From Pseudomicrostroma phylloplanum (Eukaryota > Basidiomycota > Exobasidiomycetes > Microstromatales): a DNA stretch of 64,000 bases. The DNA is taken from positions 759,078 through 823,077 of the forward strand of contig BCHS01000004.1 in NCBI GenBank assembly GCA_039545275.1, written 5' to 3'. Below, one piece after another: positions 9,187 through 20,800 of the stretch. Within the stretch, counting starts at the first letter, position 1. The number at the start of each line of letters is the position of its first letter. The position numbers were made by a program, and so were the translations under genes. The notes under the pieces were generated by a model. The model had not been told where the DNA came from, did no database searches, and saw only the letters and a list, made by a program, of their open reading frames with translations.

Positions 9187-11379
9187 TCATGCAGTCTGTT
9201 CCCTTGCCTGATAAGGCGAGTCCTCATAGTGAGGCGTGGAAGCCCTGGGTCCCATCAACGGGCTGGGGCCCGGACTGGCCACCTTTTCCAGCATGCCATT
9301 CCTCACCGGCCCTCCTGCCCCTGCCGTTCCTCCAAAGCCCTTTGCCGAAAGAGGCGACGCACCGTAGTCGCCAGACGGGGATACTGCGCCTGTCCTCAAG
9401 ACTGGGGAGCTGGGCGTAGAGTTGTCTAGGAGATTGCGGCCCGGGGGTGGGCCAGCACCAAGCGAGGTGTCGAAGAAGTTCGTCGAACGGCCATCGCTCG
9501 AAGTACGTGGGGAGGAGTCTAGCCGCGGCGAGTTGAGAGATCGACGTGGCTCGCCGTGAACTACAACACCTGCTAGAGAGACGTCCCTGAATCGGTTGCT
9601 CTTGCTCTCCGAGGATGTTCGGTCGCTTAGTTCCAGCGAATCATTCCCGCGCGAGCCAGCTCGCAGAGTTCCGTTCCTACCGAGGGAGAGAGTGCTCATC
9701 GAAGCAGTCGCGCTCCTCAGATCAGTGTACTGAACATTAGCGCTACGTTCTCGCTCTGCCAAGGCGGCAGCATGGACGGCTCGAACGTCGTCGATCGTCG
9801 GCAGATCTAGAGCCTGCGACGGGGCGGGCGGCGCTCTCCTCTCGCGCTGGGTAGCTGTAGAGGAGCCACTGAAGTCACGTTGCTTTTGCTTCTGGATGGC
9901 CGCTTTGCTAGTCGATGGCGGTGGAGACAGCGTATCTGCCAACCGACGCTCGTTGCTCTGAGCAGGGAGGTGTTGAGTGTTTTCACTGGTGGGCGAAAAG
10001 GGTCGTCCGTCGGTAGGCAAACCCAATCCAAGTCCTTGTCCCGCTTGAAGAGGATGAGGCTCGCCGTCTTGTGGCTCAGATGCGGAATTGCGAAGCCCAG
10101 AGCTACTTGCCTCGCTGTGGTCATCAGGGCCAGAGAGTCGAACTGTGGGTGTGCCAGGAGCCTGGATGTTCTCCTGCTCTAATTGTGCGGCCTCTTCGAC
10201 CTGGCCGATTGGCATACCTGATGGCAGTCCAACTTCCTCCCAGCATCGCATCGATCTATCTGCCCACGCCTCGAGGACAGGCCAGCCCTTGTACTCGCCT
10301 GCCAATCTAAAACCGGCCGATCCCATCCCACCGCGGTCACCGCCGCCCTTGGAAGCGCCAGCACCTCCGCCAGAGAAGTATGACTCGTATCCGATAGCGT
10401 CTTCCTCGTCGTCGCTTCCTCCGCTATTATCCTCCAATGTCCACATCTCACCACTCTCAAGCTCCTCTGCAACGTACTGCAGGAACCTGCCCCACCCGCC
10501 TTCGCCTTCTCCCCTCCACAGGACGACCTTGGTGTCGAAGTCGCGGCCGAAGATGATGACTTGCCCCGGAGATCCACCGCCAGAGGGGTAGGGTGTCATG
10601 TCGACACCAATGTAGTTGCCGACGTGGTCGGTGATCAGAGGGATCCATCCCTTACACGAGTATTCTGGCCGAACCCACTTGTCTGGACAACTGCTCTGCC
10701 ACCGGCGAACGTCTTGACTAGCGCCCGAGGTAGGGTCATCATCGACTGCCCTCCAGAATTTCCATTCTTCAGCGATCTGCTCCAGACTGAGGAGAGCAAG
10801 ACCGAAGAAGATGCCATCACTGCACGACTGGTTCGACTCAAGCTCCTGACCGTTGTGGCAGAGGTACGAGTCTCGCACAGCTGCTGGAAGATGGAAGCCA
10901 ATGACACTTTCGAGGTCTTCCACTTGCATCTCGGTAGCTGGCCAATTGAGTGTGTCCTTGAGCTCAAAGTAGTGATTCTCCGACCAGTCGTAGATGCGGC
11001 CCCAAGTCTGACGTAGTGGTGGGAAGGATGTTGACGGCATAGATACGCCAGCTGGACCGCGAGCTTCTGCGAGGGATGGTCGGCCGGGCGGCACGAGGGT
11101 GTGTGTAGACGCGGAGGCTAGGTTTGCTAGGGAATCATTGGCACCTCTGCTTCCCAGAGGAGGATAGGCGGATGAGCCCGAAGAGGCTGATCGGGAGCCA
11201 TCGCTATACTCTTGGTAGGGCATCGACCATGCGTCGTCGCCGAGACGTGACGGCCCACGGCGCGCAGCTGGGTAGCCTTGACCAAAGGATGACGAGGCAG
11301 CAGGGCGTGACCGGGGAGACCCGCTGTTAGCACCACCAAAGAAAGTGGAGACGGAGGACAAGAAGTTGGAGCCCGACAT
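9187..11379 (-). CDS. KNR4: KNR4/SMI1-like SUKH-domain cell-wall regulator, 730 aa
   Basis: Intronless CDS. The upstream part of the open frame has no ATG; the first one (11379) gives MSGSNFLSSVSTFFGG. Residues 1-115 are Ser/Gly/Pro-rich. The SUKH-1 (SMI1/KNR4) core runs from about 125 to 340: RIYDWSENHYFELKDTLNWP, then DLESVIGFHLPAAVRDSY, HNGQELES and GIFFGLALLSLEQIAEEW, WIPLITDHVGNYIGVDM and GQVIIFGRDFDTKVVLW. This order fits yeast Knr4/Smi1. A long disordered C-terminal arm with many Ser and Pro follows. In yeast the protein coordinates the Slt2 cell-integrity pathway, calcineurin signalling and glucan synthesis as a disordered hub. The interaction role here is inferred from that family. 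The protein is longer than yeast Knr4 (about 505 residues), mostly in the C-terminal arm. Confidence 0.9.
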   Translation of the reverse strand: MSGSNFLSSVSTFFGGANSGSPRSRPAASSSFGQGYPAARRGPSRLGDDAWSMPYQEYSDGSRSASSGSSAYPPLGSRGANDSLANLASASTHTLVPPGRPSLAEARGPAGVSMPSTSFPPLRQTWGRIYDWSENHYFELKDTLNWPATEMQVEDLESVIGFHLPAAVRDSYLCHNGQELESNQSCSDGIFFGLALLSLEQIAEEWKFWRAVDDDPTSGASQDVRRWQSSCPDKWVRPEYSCKGWIPLITDHVGNYIGVDMTPYPSGGGSPGQVIIFGRDFDTKVVLWRGEGEGGWGRFLQYVAEELESGEMWTLEDNSGGSDDEEDAIGYESYFSGGGAGASKGGGDRGGMGSAGFRLAGEYKGWPVLEAWADRSMRCWEEVGLPSGMPIGQVEEAAQLEQENIQAPGTPTVRLSGPDDHSEASSSGLRNSASEPQDGEPHPLQAGQGLGLGLPTDGRPFSPTSENTQHLPAQSNERRLADTLSPPPSTSKAAIQKQKQRDFSGSSTATQRERRAPPAPSQALDLPTIDDVRAVHAAALAERERSANVQYTDLRSATASMSTLSLGRNGTLRAGSRGNDSLELSDRTSSESKSNRFRDVSLAGVVVHGEPRRSLNSPRLDSSPRTSSDGRSTNFFDTSLGAGPPPGRNLLDNSTPSSPVLRTGAVSPSGDYGASPLSAKGFGGTAGAGGPVRNGMLEKVASPGPSPLMGPRASTPHYEDSPYQAREQTA

Positions 11380-12005
11380 CGCAGGGGAGAAAGGTAGGGT
11401 CGGAGAGCTGGGGAAGATCTCTGCTATTTGCAAAAAGAGGAAAGAGATGAGGAGTGGATGTATTAGTGCAAGGCTCACAAATCGGCGATCGATCTCCCTG
11501 AGGCGGAGAAAAGGACGTCGAGAGTGGCAGAAGGGACCCTAGCCAGGGTCCTCGACCGTCTTCAAGAGCTGTGAATAACGGCTTCCTGCCCGTCTGATCT
11601 GCTCGCTGTCCCTCCCAAGACCAGAGTACTCACCCCACGGTCAGGGGAAGCTCTGACTGCTACGTGTCTCTACAGTTAGCAGCGTGTCTCGATGAGCCTG
11701 GTATTGGCTTTGCACCGCTTTGCTTTTTCCAGAGTTGCGAATGGGAAGTCTTGGCAAGAAAGTCGCGCAACGTGTCGGGCGGGAACGAGTGTTGCCGTTG
11801 GGTGGAGATGAGCCGATGAAATGGACACGGCCGAAGTAGGAGGAGTGAAGATAAAGGCAGTGGGGAGGGTTCGACGAGACAAGGATCGTGGTAGAGTGTG
11901 CTCAGCGATGGCTGCTGAGCGGCTTCCAGGCTTGGCTGAAGAGATGAGGGGAGGTGGAAGGGCGGTGTTGGTGCTCAAAGTGGAATGAATGGTGGTGATG
12001 ATGCG

Positions 12006-12066
12006 CGTGTGTGTGTGTGTGTGTCGGTGTGTGTCTGTCTGGGTGTGCGTGCGTGCGAGTGTGTGA
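12006..12066. repeat. Imperfect GT dinucleotide tract
   Basis: Starts with about nine pure GT units and degrades into GTGC/GTCT variants. It sits in the upstream region of the KNR4-like gene, about 630 nt from its ATG. Confidence 0.9.
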
Positions 12067-12110
12067 TCGTGCGGTGCGGCGCTGGTGGTCGCTGGCTCTG
12101 GAGCTGTTGC

Positions 12111-12188
12111 TGCCCTGCCGTGCCTTGCCTTGCCTTTGCCCTTGCCGTGCCTGGCTGGCTGCCTGCCCGCCCGCCCGCCTGTCTGCCC
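12111..12188. repeat. TGCC / CTGGC / CCCG low-complexity tract
   Basis: Successive TGCCT units, then CTGGCTGGCTGCC, then CCCG repeats. It lies 45 nt from the GT tract. Similar pairs occur upstream of other genes in this window. Confidence 0.85.
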
Positions 12189-12562
12189 CGCCGCACCCAC
12201 CCGCCCGATGCCGCCTATTGCCGCCTGTCAAGTTTAGAAAGCGCGCTGCACGCCTCACTGGAAGAAAGTGGGCCAGCCGATGACGACGACGAAGACGAGA
12301 GCTCGGCCACAGCACCACAGAGTCGCCTCCTGTCCGGAAAACAGCAAGGTCTTGCACACTCGACAGAGGCGGCTACCAATCATCGGGCTGGTAGGAGATA
12401 AGAGGGATGAGTCGAAAGGGGCAAAGGGGCACAGTCTACTCGCCATGACACGTGGGCGACCCAAGCTCGACTGCAGTCCAAGTGATGGTAGATGCATTGT
12501 CAGACGGAGCTAAGGAAAAAATACAGTACAATACACGAGCAGTGGTGGCCTGTCCTGCCTGC

Positions 12563-13677
12563 TTAAACGGCGGTAGATGTGTGTCGGCCACTGACCGCTC
12601 CGCCTTCAGCCCTGCCACTCTCAAGGTCATTTGCCGCATTGTCGTGACCTCTCAGGAACTCATCACGCTCTGACGGCATCATCATTAGGCTCCTGGCAGG
12701 AGCAGATGGCTTGTACGGTCTGTGCCCATTGTGCGCCCACAGGGGTGGGTAGTATTGATGGTAGATGCTGCTCGCGACGACTGCCCCTAGTATAGAGCCG
12801 GCAATGACGTCGGTGGGATGGTGTCGATTGTCCATCAGGCGCGAAATGGCAATTAGGGAAGCTGCCAAAGGAGGAGAGGCCACTAGCCACGAGACCCAGA
12901 CGCGAGCTCGATCGCCAAACAGACGGAAGTGGCCCGCCAGGAACCAGGTCAGGAAGCTTAGACCGGCAAAGGCAGCAGAGCTATGCCCGGATGGGAAGCT
13001 TCGGAACCCATCCTTGATGATCGACAGGTCAGGTGATGTAGTGCAAATTGCTTCGGTGTTGAGTCCATAAGGGCTGGGATCGACTGCTCCCACCGGGGGC
13101 TGGCAGCGGTCAAGAAAGTCAGGGCGGGTTCGACCTACCGAGATCTTGACGCAGGTAGTGACCGTGAGAGTAATGCCGTGCGTGAGGAGGAGTCCGAGAG
13201 CGGACTGGTGGAAGTCGTACCAATCGAGCTTGTTGATACCAAGGCAAACGGTGGCTTGACCGATGAGAGGCACCAGGAAAGCCAAAACTACCAGGAGAGA
13301 TGTGGGTACTCTCTCGTCCGGCATGTGTCTGTACTGAATGCTTTTGTCATCGAGGGAGAATTGGCTGCGGTCGCGGTAACGTCAAGAGAAAAATCATCAT
13401 GAGATTGAATTAGCAGACGATCAAGGATGAGTGGCACCCAGCAAACGCACCTTCTGAACCCGTAAGCACGATTGAGAGACCAGAGTGCGCCAGCCAGCAA
13501 GATCGTCAAGACCCAATCGCCCGCATATGCTCTAGTCAGTCGAAGCACTCTACTCCAGATACTGCCAGGGGTGACCCCTTTGTTCTGATCCCATTCTCCC
13601 TGAAGCGTATCGTGTGACCCCTCTTCTGCGGTAAGTCCAGTGCGGCTGTCTGGCGTGCCGGGTGTCGGAGCAGACAT
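12563..13677 (-). CDS. PAP2-superfamily lipid phosphate phosphatase (DPP1/LPP1-like), 342 aa
   Basis: Exons: 13451-13677 and 12563-13364, separated by an 86-nt GT-AG intron that joins FR|SQFSLDDKSIQYRH. The three catalytic motifs are intact: KISVGRTRP (about 149-157), PSGH (200-203) and SRLMDNRHHPTD (about 250-261) with its catalytic histidine and aspartate. About six membrane helices are visible, beginning at WVLTILLAGALWSL. The family dephosphorylates phosphatidate, diacylglycerol pyrophosphate and lysophosphatidate without needing magnesium, at the vacuole, Golgi or plasma membrane. The FSLDDKSIQY and MPDERVP segments match the DPP1-like subgroup. The C-terminal 60 residues are hydrophilic. 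It is divergent with the SNF2 gene at 14199. Confidence 0.92.
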
Positions 13678-14198
13678 AGCTGTCTGATGAGCAAGACAAA
13701 GAAAGAGGACGAATCGAAGAGAAAGAGGCTGGTATCGAAGAGAGAGAGGGCAAAGAAGGAGAGGGAAGGTAAAAAGGACCGGAGAGGTTTCCGGAGCAAC
13801 AGATCGAGGCTCAGGCGGGAGCAGTGGAAAGGAGGCAGCGCCAGGACGCTTATCGGTCCTACTCCAGGTCTTGGCATAGCAGTGCAGGCGGAATGAGCCC
13901 TGCATTCACCACCTCCACTCCCTTCCGTTCCGATACAGCCCCACGCGAGCGGGCGCCGATGCAAGGGCCTTTTGTTAATGAGGCAGGTCGCGTCTCGCGC
14001 GTTGATGATGCGAACATCCAGAACCGCCACTGCCCGGAGCGGGAGCAAAGACGGTTGAACAGTACCACGGCTCCATCCCTAGGATGAACCACTCGATTTT
14101 CAACTGCGTCATCCTGCCCTGATTTATACCTTCTTTTCCGATCAGCGCTTCCCGACCTTCACTCCTGCCATCTCTCACACACACTCTCAGAGCTCGCC
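13678..14198. promoter_or_regulatory. Divergent promoter region, lipid phosphatase / LSH-type ATPase
   Basis: A 521-nt interval between two ATGs pointing away from each other. A weak TATA-like TTTATA lies at 14123-14128, about 70 nt before the plus-strand ATG. It is the only core-promoter-like string I can point to, and its role is unproven. Confidence 0.5.
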
Positions 14199-17186
14199 AT
14201 GGCCGTCGCCGCCAAGCCAGAGTCTGTGGCAGACGCAGACGATGACCAGAGCGTCGACGAGGAGCTTCTCGCAACCGCACGCGCTCTCGACGCCGATGAA
14301 TCAGAGTACCGAGATGGCGCAGGCGAAGGCGTAGGAGAGGAAGCACCACAATCCGCTAACGGGGACGGCCATGCTGCCAACGGAAGCAGCTCTGGGCAAG
14401 GCTCCGGCCGCGGTCGTAAAGCGATGACAGAAGAGGAGAAGGAGGACGCTAGACGGAGAAAGAAGCAGCAGGAGGAAGAAGAGGAGGATTCAGAGGTAGG
14501 TAGTGAACACTTTGCTTCAGACTCTGTCCGAACAGTGCTGATTGCATGCTTTCACGCGCCCCTTTGCAGGTCCACAAGCAACGAGCCTCTAAGCTCAAAT
14601 TCTTGCTCCAGCGGTCTGGCGTCTATTCGAAGATCATGGCAGACAAGATGGAGAAAGAGCGGAAGGCTAGGGCCGAGGCGCAACTGAAGGAGAGCAAGAC
14701 ATCCACCAACGGCCACACAGGGGAGGAGCAAGGAGGCTATTCCAAGGGGATTGCCAAGGGAGTGGCCGCTGGGCGCAGCACACGTGCTGGAGACGCCGAC
14801 GAGAAGAAAGTAGATTCCTCTGCTCCTCGTCAGAAGCGAGCCAACGCAGGCAAGCGCAAAACGGATGACGATGATTGGGAAGTCTCCAAGTACATCACAA
14901 AGGACGACCTCAACAGCGGAACCTCTACTCCCGTCAAGAAGCTGAAGAGCCAAAATGGCACACCTTCGTCCAGACCATCCACACCCTCGTCTTCTCGGTC
15001 GTCCCGACAGCCGGCTCTTGTGACGGGAGCTGAGCTCAGGGACTACCAGATCGACGGATACGAGTGGCTCGTCGGTCTGTATGAGAACGGTCTCAACGGT
15101 ATTTTGGCTGACGAGATGGGACTAGGCAAAACGCTACAGACCATCTCCTTTCTTGCTCACTTGCGAGGCAAGGGAGTTTGGGGACCCTTCCTAGTCGTCG
15201 CGCCGCTGTCCACAATCGCCAACTGGGTCAACGAGTTCGAGCGCTTTACACCTGGCATCCCTGTCCTCCTGTACCACGCAAGAGGCAAAGCTGAGAGGAC
15301 AGAGCTGAGAAGGTATCTCAAGTATCCCACCACGCCGGAAGAGAAGAAGGCCTTTCCGGTGGTGGTAACCAGCTTTGAGGTCGCCATGATGGACAGGGCG
15401 CATCTGTCGCATCTCAAGTGGAAATACATTGTGGTGGATGAAGGACATCGATTGAAGAATATGAATTGCAAGTGAGTATGAGAGCGAGGACACGCAGGTT
15501 GCTCTGCGGAATGCCCGGCTGATCCTCATTATGATTCCCTCGTTTCTGATCAGATTGATCCAAGAGCTCAAGCGATTCAAGAGCGCTCAGAGATTGATCT
15601 TGACGGGTACTCCTCTCCACAACAATCTGAAGGAGCTGTGGTCGTTGCTCAACTTCATTCTGCCGGACATCTTTGACGATCTCGAGACGTTTGAGAAGTG
15701 GTTCGACTTCTCCGACATTCACAACGAGGGCGGCGACAACAGACTTCTCTCGAAAGAGGACAGCAGGAGTGTCATTACGCAGTTACATTCAATCCTCAAG
15801 CCCTTCCTACTCCGACGTCTGAAGGTCGATGTCGAGAGCAATCTGCCGCCCAAGAAGGAGTACCTGCTGTATGCTCCGCTGACGGCCCTGCAAAAGGAAT
15901 TGTACGAAGAATGTGTCCATGGTACTATCCGCAAATGGCTTCTCGAGAAGAAGACGGGCCTTCCGTATGCAGAGATCCGAAGTCTGCTGGGCGAGAGTCC
16001 GCCCGTGGAGGTAATCGAGTCCAACGGAGCTAAGGGCGGTCAGAACGGCAACGCCGAGAGTCAAGGACCGGCCGGATCTGCAACGCGCCGAATCCGAGCT
16101 CGCGGCAACAACGTCAGCTACGCTGAAGACGAGACGGACGACCAATTCGCCGATCGCATCGAAGCTGGGGACGAAGAGGAGAAGGATGATGCGGAGCCCC
16201 TCAGCGCTAGTGATCAAGAGCGGGAGGGCAAGCTGTATGCCATCAAGCAAGCCCAGAAGGACATTCACAACATGAAGCTGCAGAATCTCTTCATGCAACT
16301 GAGGAAGATCTGCTGTCATCCTTACCTCTTTGACTGGCCTAAGCAGCCCGACGGGCAGATGCTCGTCGACAAGAGTCTTGTGACCAGCAGTGGTAAGATG
16401 TTGATGTTGAATAGACTGCTGGATGCCTTGTTCGCTAAGAAGCACAAGGTTCTCATTTTCAGTCAATTCACCACCATCCTCGACATCATTGAGGATTGGG
16501 CAGACGAGTACAAGAAGATCAAGACGTGCCGCATCGATGGTACGACGTCGCAGGAAGACCGAAGGATGCAGATGAAGTCCTTCAACGAGGACACCTCGGC
16601 CGACTCTGTCAAGCTCTTCCTGCTCAGTACGCGCGCTGGTGGTTTGGGTATCAATCTCGTTGCAGCGGACACGGTCATCTTCTACGACAGCGACTGGAAC
16701 CCGCAGATGGACTTGCAAGCCCAGGACCGGGTGCACCGAATCGGACAGAACAAGCCTGTGCTGATCTTCCGTCTGGTATCTGCGAACACCGTCGAGTCAC
16801 GACTGCTGAAGAGAGCTGGTGACAAGAGGAAGCTGGAGGCAATCGTCATCAAAAACGGAGAGTTTCAGCTCCCAGCTGGCGTGTCGGGAGCTGATCTGTT
16901 GAACGGTTCGGCAGCTGGTCGCTCGACTAGCAAAGGCAAGCAGGAGTCGATGCAGGACATGGCTCGCTCACTCATGGCCCTCGAAGGAGAAAAGGTGCAA
17001 CTGGCTGAAGAAGGAGATGAGATTATCAGCGATTCACAGCTGGAGATGCTGCTGGACCGTTCGGATGCTGCGTACAAGAGGCAGACCGGATGGGTTGCAG
17101 CTGACGCCAGCGGCAAGTTCGAGGTGACAGAGACCAATGCAGACGCTGCCAACGAGGATCTTGCCAAGTTGATGGCAGAGGGCTAG
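14199..17186 (+). CDS. SNF2-family ATPase of the LSH/HELLS (Irc5) subfamily, 943 aa
   Basis: Exons: 14199-14495, 14570-15471, 15554-17186; introns of 74 and 82 nt. An acidic, charged N-terminus of about 100 residues is followed by a basic stretch that reads as coiled coil (KIMADKMEKERKARAEAQL). The helicase core starts at YQIDGYEWLVGLYENGLNGI. Motif I is DEMGLGKT (about 280-287), motif II DEGHRLKN (about 389-396), motif III LTGTPLHNN, and motif VI lies in QAQDRVHRIGQ (about 788-798). The segment NFILPDIFDDLETFEKWFDF is typical of LSH/HELLS rather than ISWI, CHD or SNF2. An acidic insert of about 70 residues separates the lobes. LSH proteins remodel nucleosomes, support DNA methylation in plants and animals, and act in genome maintenance in fungi (yeast Irc5, Neurospora MUS-30). 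The subfamily is read from sequence features, not from a tree. Confidence 0.93.
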
Positions 17187-17815
17187 CGATTGAGGACCCA
17201 GGCGGCGCTGGGACCACGGTGGCAGCGGTACATACATGTGTGATCTATTAGAGGTTTGTTGCTTTCCTGTCTTGCTGTTTCTCTTCTCCACAGAATACCA
17301 CTATCATCATCGTCCGTCGCATCCATTGTTCCCCTTTGTGTCAGAGTCGCGCCTCGACGGAAGGCGGAGTACGGAAGCAGCATTTGGCTGCTGCAGTCGC
17401 GTCGTCGCTATCGCCTGCCGTACCACCACTTACCCTGCATTTGTAACAACCTCGTACTCACACTTGCGGCCACTGCTGCTCTCGGGCGTTCATACTCTTC
17501 CTCTTTCTCTTTGTTAGGCAATTCTGCACCTCGCTGTTGTCTCGGCTGCCTCGACTCTCCCCGCTAGCGTCTTCCGCATAGACTTGCAGCCGAGAATTAG
17601 AGGCGCTGACCCTCGGACCTCCTCTTTGGCGCTTGTCGAGGAGGGCAGGTCGAGAGAGGCGGATCAGGTGCGGCGAGGGGTCCAAGCTTTGTTCCTCAGC
17701 TGCTCCTTTTCCCCGGCCTCTCCTCTCCTGGCAACCTGGTAGCACCTTGTGTAGCTCCGGAGGCAGGGCGCTTCTCCGGGCCCTTCCCTTGGGCCACGCC
17801 TAAAGCGTATCTGCC
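17187..17815. promoter_or_regulatory. Upstream region of the Sec7-PH exchange factor
   Basis: 629 nt between two plus-strand genes. Pyrimidine-rich runs (17270-17310 and about 17500-17520) and no convincing ORF. It presumably holds the SNF2 3' UTR and the next promoter. Confidence 0.5.
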
Positions 17816-20800
17816 ATGCCGTCCCCATTCAAAGCGGGCACTGGCAATGCCGTCTTTCTTCCTCCTCCTCCCTCTACCGCCTCTTCCGGTAGATCGCAAC
17901 CTTCACCATCCGGCACGAACAATAAGTCGGGCAGCCCTTCCCGACGCTGGCTCTTCTCCAAACCATCTTCATCCACCTCGGAAGCTAACTTTTCGGATCT
18001 CCGTAAGACCACCAGCCAGACAAGCAACTCGCGATCGCTTCTGTCCAGCGAGGCAGATCGACGCTACGAGGGTTTAGCAGAGGAGCCTGCGGTGCCTTCT
18101 ATACCATCCAATTCCTCCAAGCCGACGACCTCTTCTACTACAGGCGCTTACGCTGCCGTCTCTTCCTCATCTTCAGGTCCTCGTGGTAGATCTGTTCCGG
18201 GCGGCCGAACTCTCAGCGGAGCCAAGACTGGCTCGCAAATTGGCAAGAGTTTCGAAACGCTCCTGGCTAGTAATGAGACTTGGGTCCTGAAGAGCACAAC
18301 AGCAGAAGAGAGGTCAACCCCTCCTGAATCTCCATCCGCCGCGTCTACAGATCTCAGCCCGCATTCTCCTGCCAGTGCAATGGCCGGCTTCAGACTAGGG
18401 ACCTCGTCCGGACATCGCCCATGGCGAAGTCCGCGGACTGATCCTGCAGCAAACGCCTCTTCACCTCCTCCTGATTCTTCAGAAGGAGAAGGTGGCTTGG
18501 CTCCCCCTCTATCTGCTCATACTCTTGCAACTCGTGTGACTTCATCACAGGGCGGGGAGACGAGCGAGATTAATACCGGCCAAGAGCGCGACGACCCTCC
18601 TCTGTCGCCGAGTAGCAGCAAATTTGGCGTCATTGACGCTCATAGGCTGTCGTCCTCTGCCATGCCGCCTCCTTCCTTCTCCAAGAATGATGGTCGGCAA
18701 TCAGCCACCGGCTTTCGTCCTGTCTCACGTTCGAAGTTGAACGGCACTGATGCCCTGACTGGACGGTCTAGCGCTGCGACAGAGGAAGGCGCACTCAGTA
18801 GCAGCGGGCCTTCGTCTGACCCAAGTGGGCCGAATGCTCAGAGTACGCCGTCCACCTTCAAGGAGCGATTCAAGAAGACAAGCGGGTTCCTCAAGCGGTT
18901 CACGTCAAGGGACGCCAGCAGCAGCAGTACCAACAGCGATGAGAAGAAAGTGTACAGCAAGCAGACTTCATCGGGCGCCAGACAGAGCACGCCCTCCCTC
19001 CATCACATTTCAACTGTGAATGACTCGGCTTCTTATGCGGGCACTGCCTCCCTTCCCCCATCACCTTCTCCAGGGCGGTCAAGAGGGGCCTCTACCTTGG
19101 ATCCCCCTTCCGTGCCTGTACCGGCGATCCCGGCGAAGTATGCAGACGGAGCCAACCGACCACAAAGCTTGAGTCAAAGTGGCTCAGGCCATTTGGGTGG
19201 AAGCGAGCGGCATGGAGCCACCAAAGCAGCTCCTCCTCTCACCGCAACAATCTCGCTGCAAGGCAGGCCGACAGGGTTGGCGGCGCCCATCAATCTGATT
19301 CCTGGAATTCGATCTGTCTCTGCTCCAGGTGTCTCCGTGACGTCAATGGCGATTGGGCCGATCTCATCTTCGAGGCCGGGGAATGGGATGAACAACGAAG
19401 ACGGTATCAAGAAAGGCGTCATGCCAATTTCTTCCTCTGCAACAGAGCTTCGATCCACTCTTAAAGCGTGGGAACGAGAGATGGATGACACACTCAAGGA
19501 AAGTGCACAGGACCTCGAGGAAAAGACCAAGATCCCCGAGAAGACCAGCTGGGGTCCTAGCCCAACTCTACCTCAGCTCGAGCTCGGAACGGACATGGGT
19601 GGTGCATCGAGAGGTGGAGACGGGGCTTTGTCTTCGCTTCTAGGAGATGATCATACGCAGAGTAGAACGATCGGCAGCTCGAGCGCTCCGAATACCCCCA
19701 CCGTGCCTACTCATAGTCCTCAAGCCCCACGACCTGCGGCAGCACAGATGAGGCCCACCACCTCGTTGGGTGCAGCTGCTGTCATAGTCGATGGCAAGCC
19801 CGTACATCGTCCGTGGGAACGCAGTCGTAGCCCTTTCCTCTCTCCCGGAGAAGAGACGTCTTCTCAGTCAGGTAGCTCAGCAATGGCCAGTACTTTGAGT
19901 GCTGACGGTCACCGCCTCCCTCGATTGCCATCCCGTGCGCCTCTTACTCCCGAAAGCGACCCGAAGAGCGATTCCATACAGACTTCCAGCGGCCAAGCAG
20001 GTCACAGGAAGCCACCCCCGTTGTCTGCCGTCTCCGACCAAGCGTCGCTGGCTCACTTGCCTTCGCCTCCAGTCTCCGCATCTCGGAGCGAGCGTACTTT
20101 CGAGTCTCGTGCTGCTCCTTCTCCAGGCAGCAACAAGCCTCGAGACTCAGTCAGTGGGGCTAGCATGGGCACATTCGAAACCGCAGACGAGACCAGCGAA
20201 GCGCCTGCAATCACCGGTGGAGCTAGCCAGGCTGATATCGGAGTCACTAGCGCAGGTGTGGAGGACGACGAACCAATCGAGATTCCACCAGAGGAGACCA
20301 TTCGGCTCATCACTGATACCGGTCCTACGCAGCCTACGTCTCATGAAATGGCAGAGGACTCAACTCTGACAATTACACCGTCAAGTGAGCCTCAAATTGA
20401 GGCAGGGGCGTCAGGGCATCCGACTCGAGAAGCGTCTACCGTTGCACCTCTTCCCTCTGACTTGACTGAGCACAGGCTTGCGCCATGGTCATCTCCGGCG
20501 CCGGCTTTGGAGGCACAGATGTCTCGATCTTCACATCATACCTTGCCACGATCTTCCTCGCCAACGAGATCTCGCCCATCTACCAGCCAGAACAGACGTC
20601 ATCCTCTCAACGCCGCTTCTTCAATGTCTGAGCCGGAAGCTGCTCTGGACGAGGCAGCTCAAGAGCAAGCCAAACAGCTCGCCGATCGCTGTTGGCAAGA
20701 AGACGAGACTTGGATGGCCAAGGAGAAGGTTGCCGAATGGCTGGGAGGCTTGGGAGCTCTCAACGAGGCAGCGCGAGACTACTACTTCGAGAACTTTGAC

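Larger units (their letters stand above)
11380..12562. promoter_or_regulatory. 1.2-kb upstream region of the KNR4-like gene with repeats
   Basis: Between the lipid phosphatase stop and the KNR4-like start. It contains a GT-rich tract and a TGCC/CTGGC tract (listed separately). Canonical splice-like signals near 11400-11470 suggest a possible 5' UTR intron. The ORFs here are low-complexity products of the repeats, so I call no gene. Confidence 0.5.

Noticed and set aside
11676..12401. Overlapping ORFs on both strands through the GT and TGCC repeats
   Set aside because: Translations are repeat-derived (His/Thr or Cys/Val runs) and open in several frames, which is typical of low-complexity DNA.
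13110..13140. tRNA B-box-like GGTTCGAC
   Set aside because: It lies inside the lipid phosphatase coding exon with no A box or cloverleaf around it; the copy at about 11868 also lacks a partner.
14890..15160. ISWI or CHD1 identity for the SNF2 gene
   Set aside because: No chromodomain, HAND or SLIDE region is visible, and the FDDLETFEKWFDF segment is typical of LSH.
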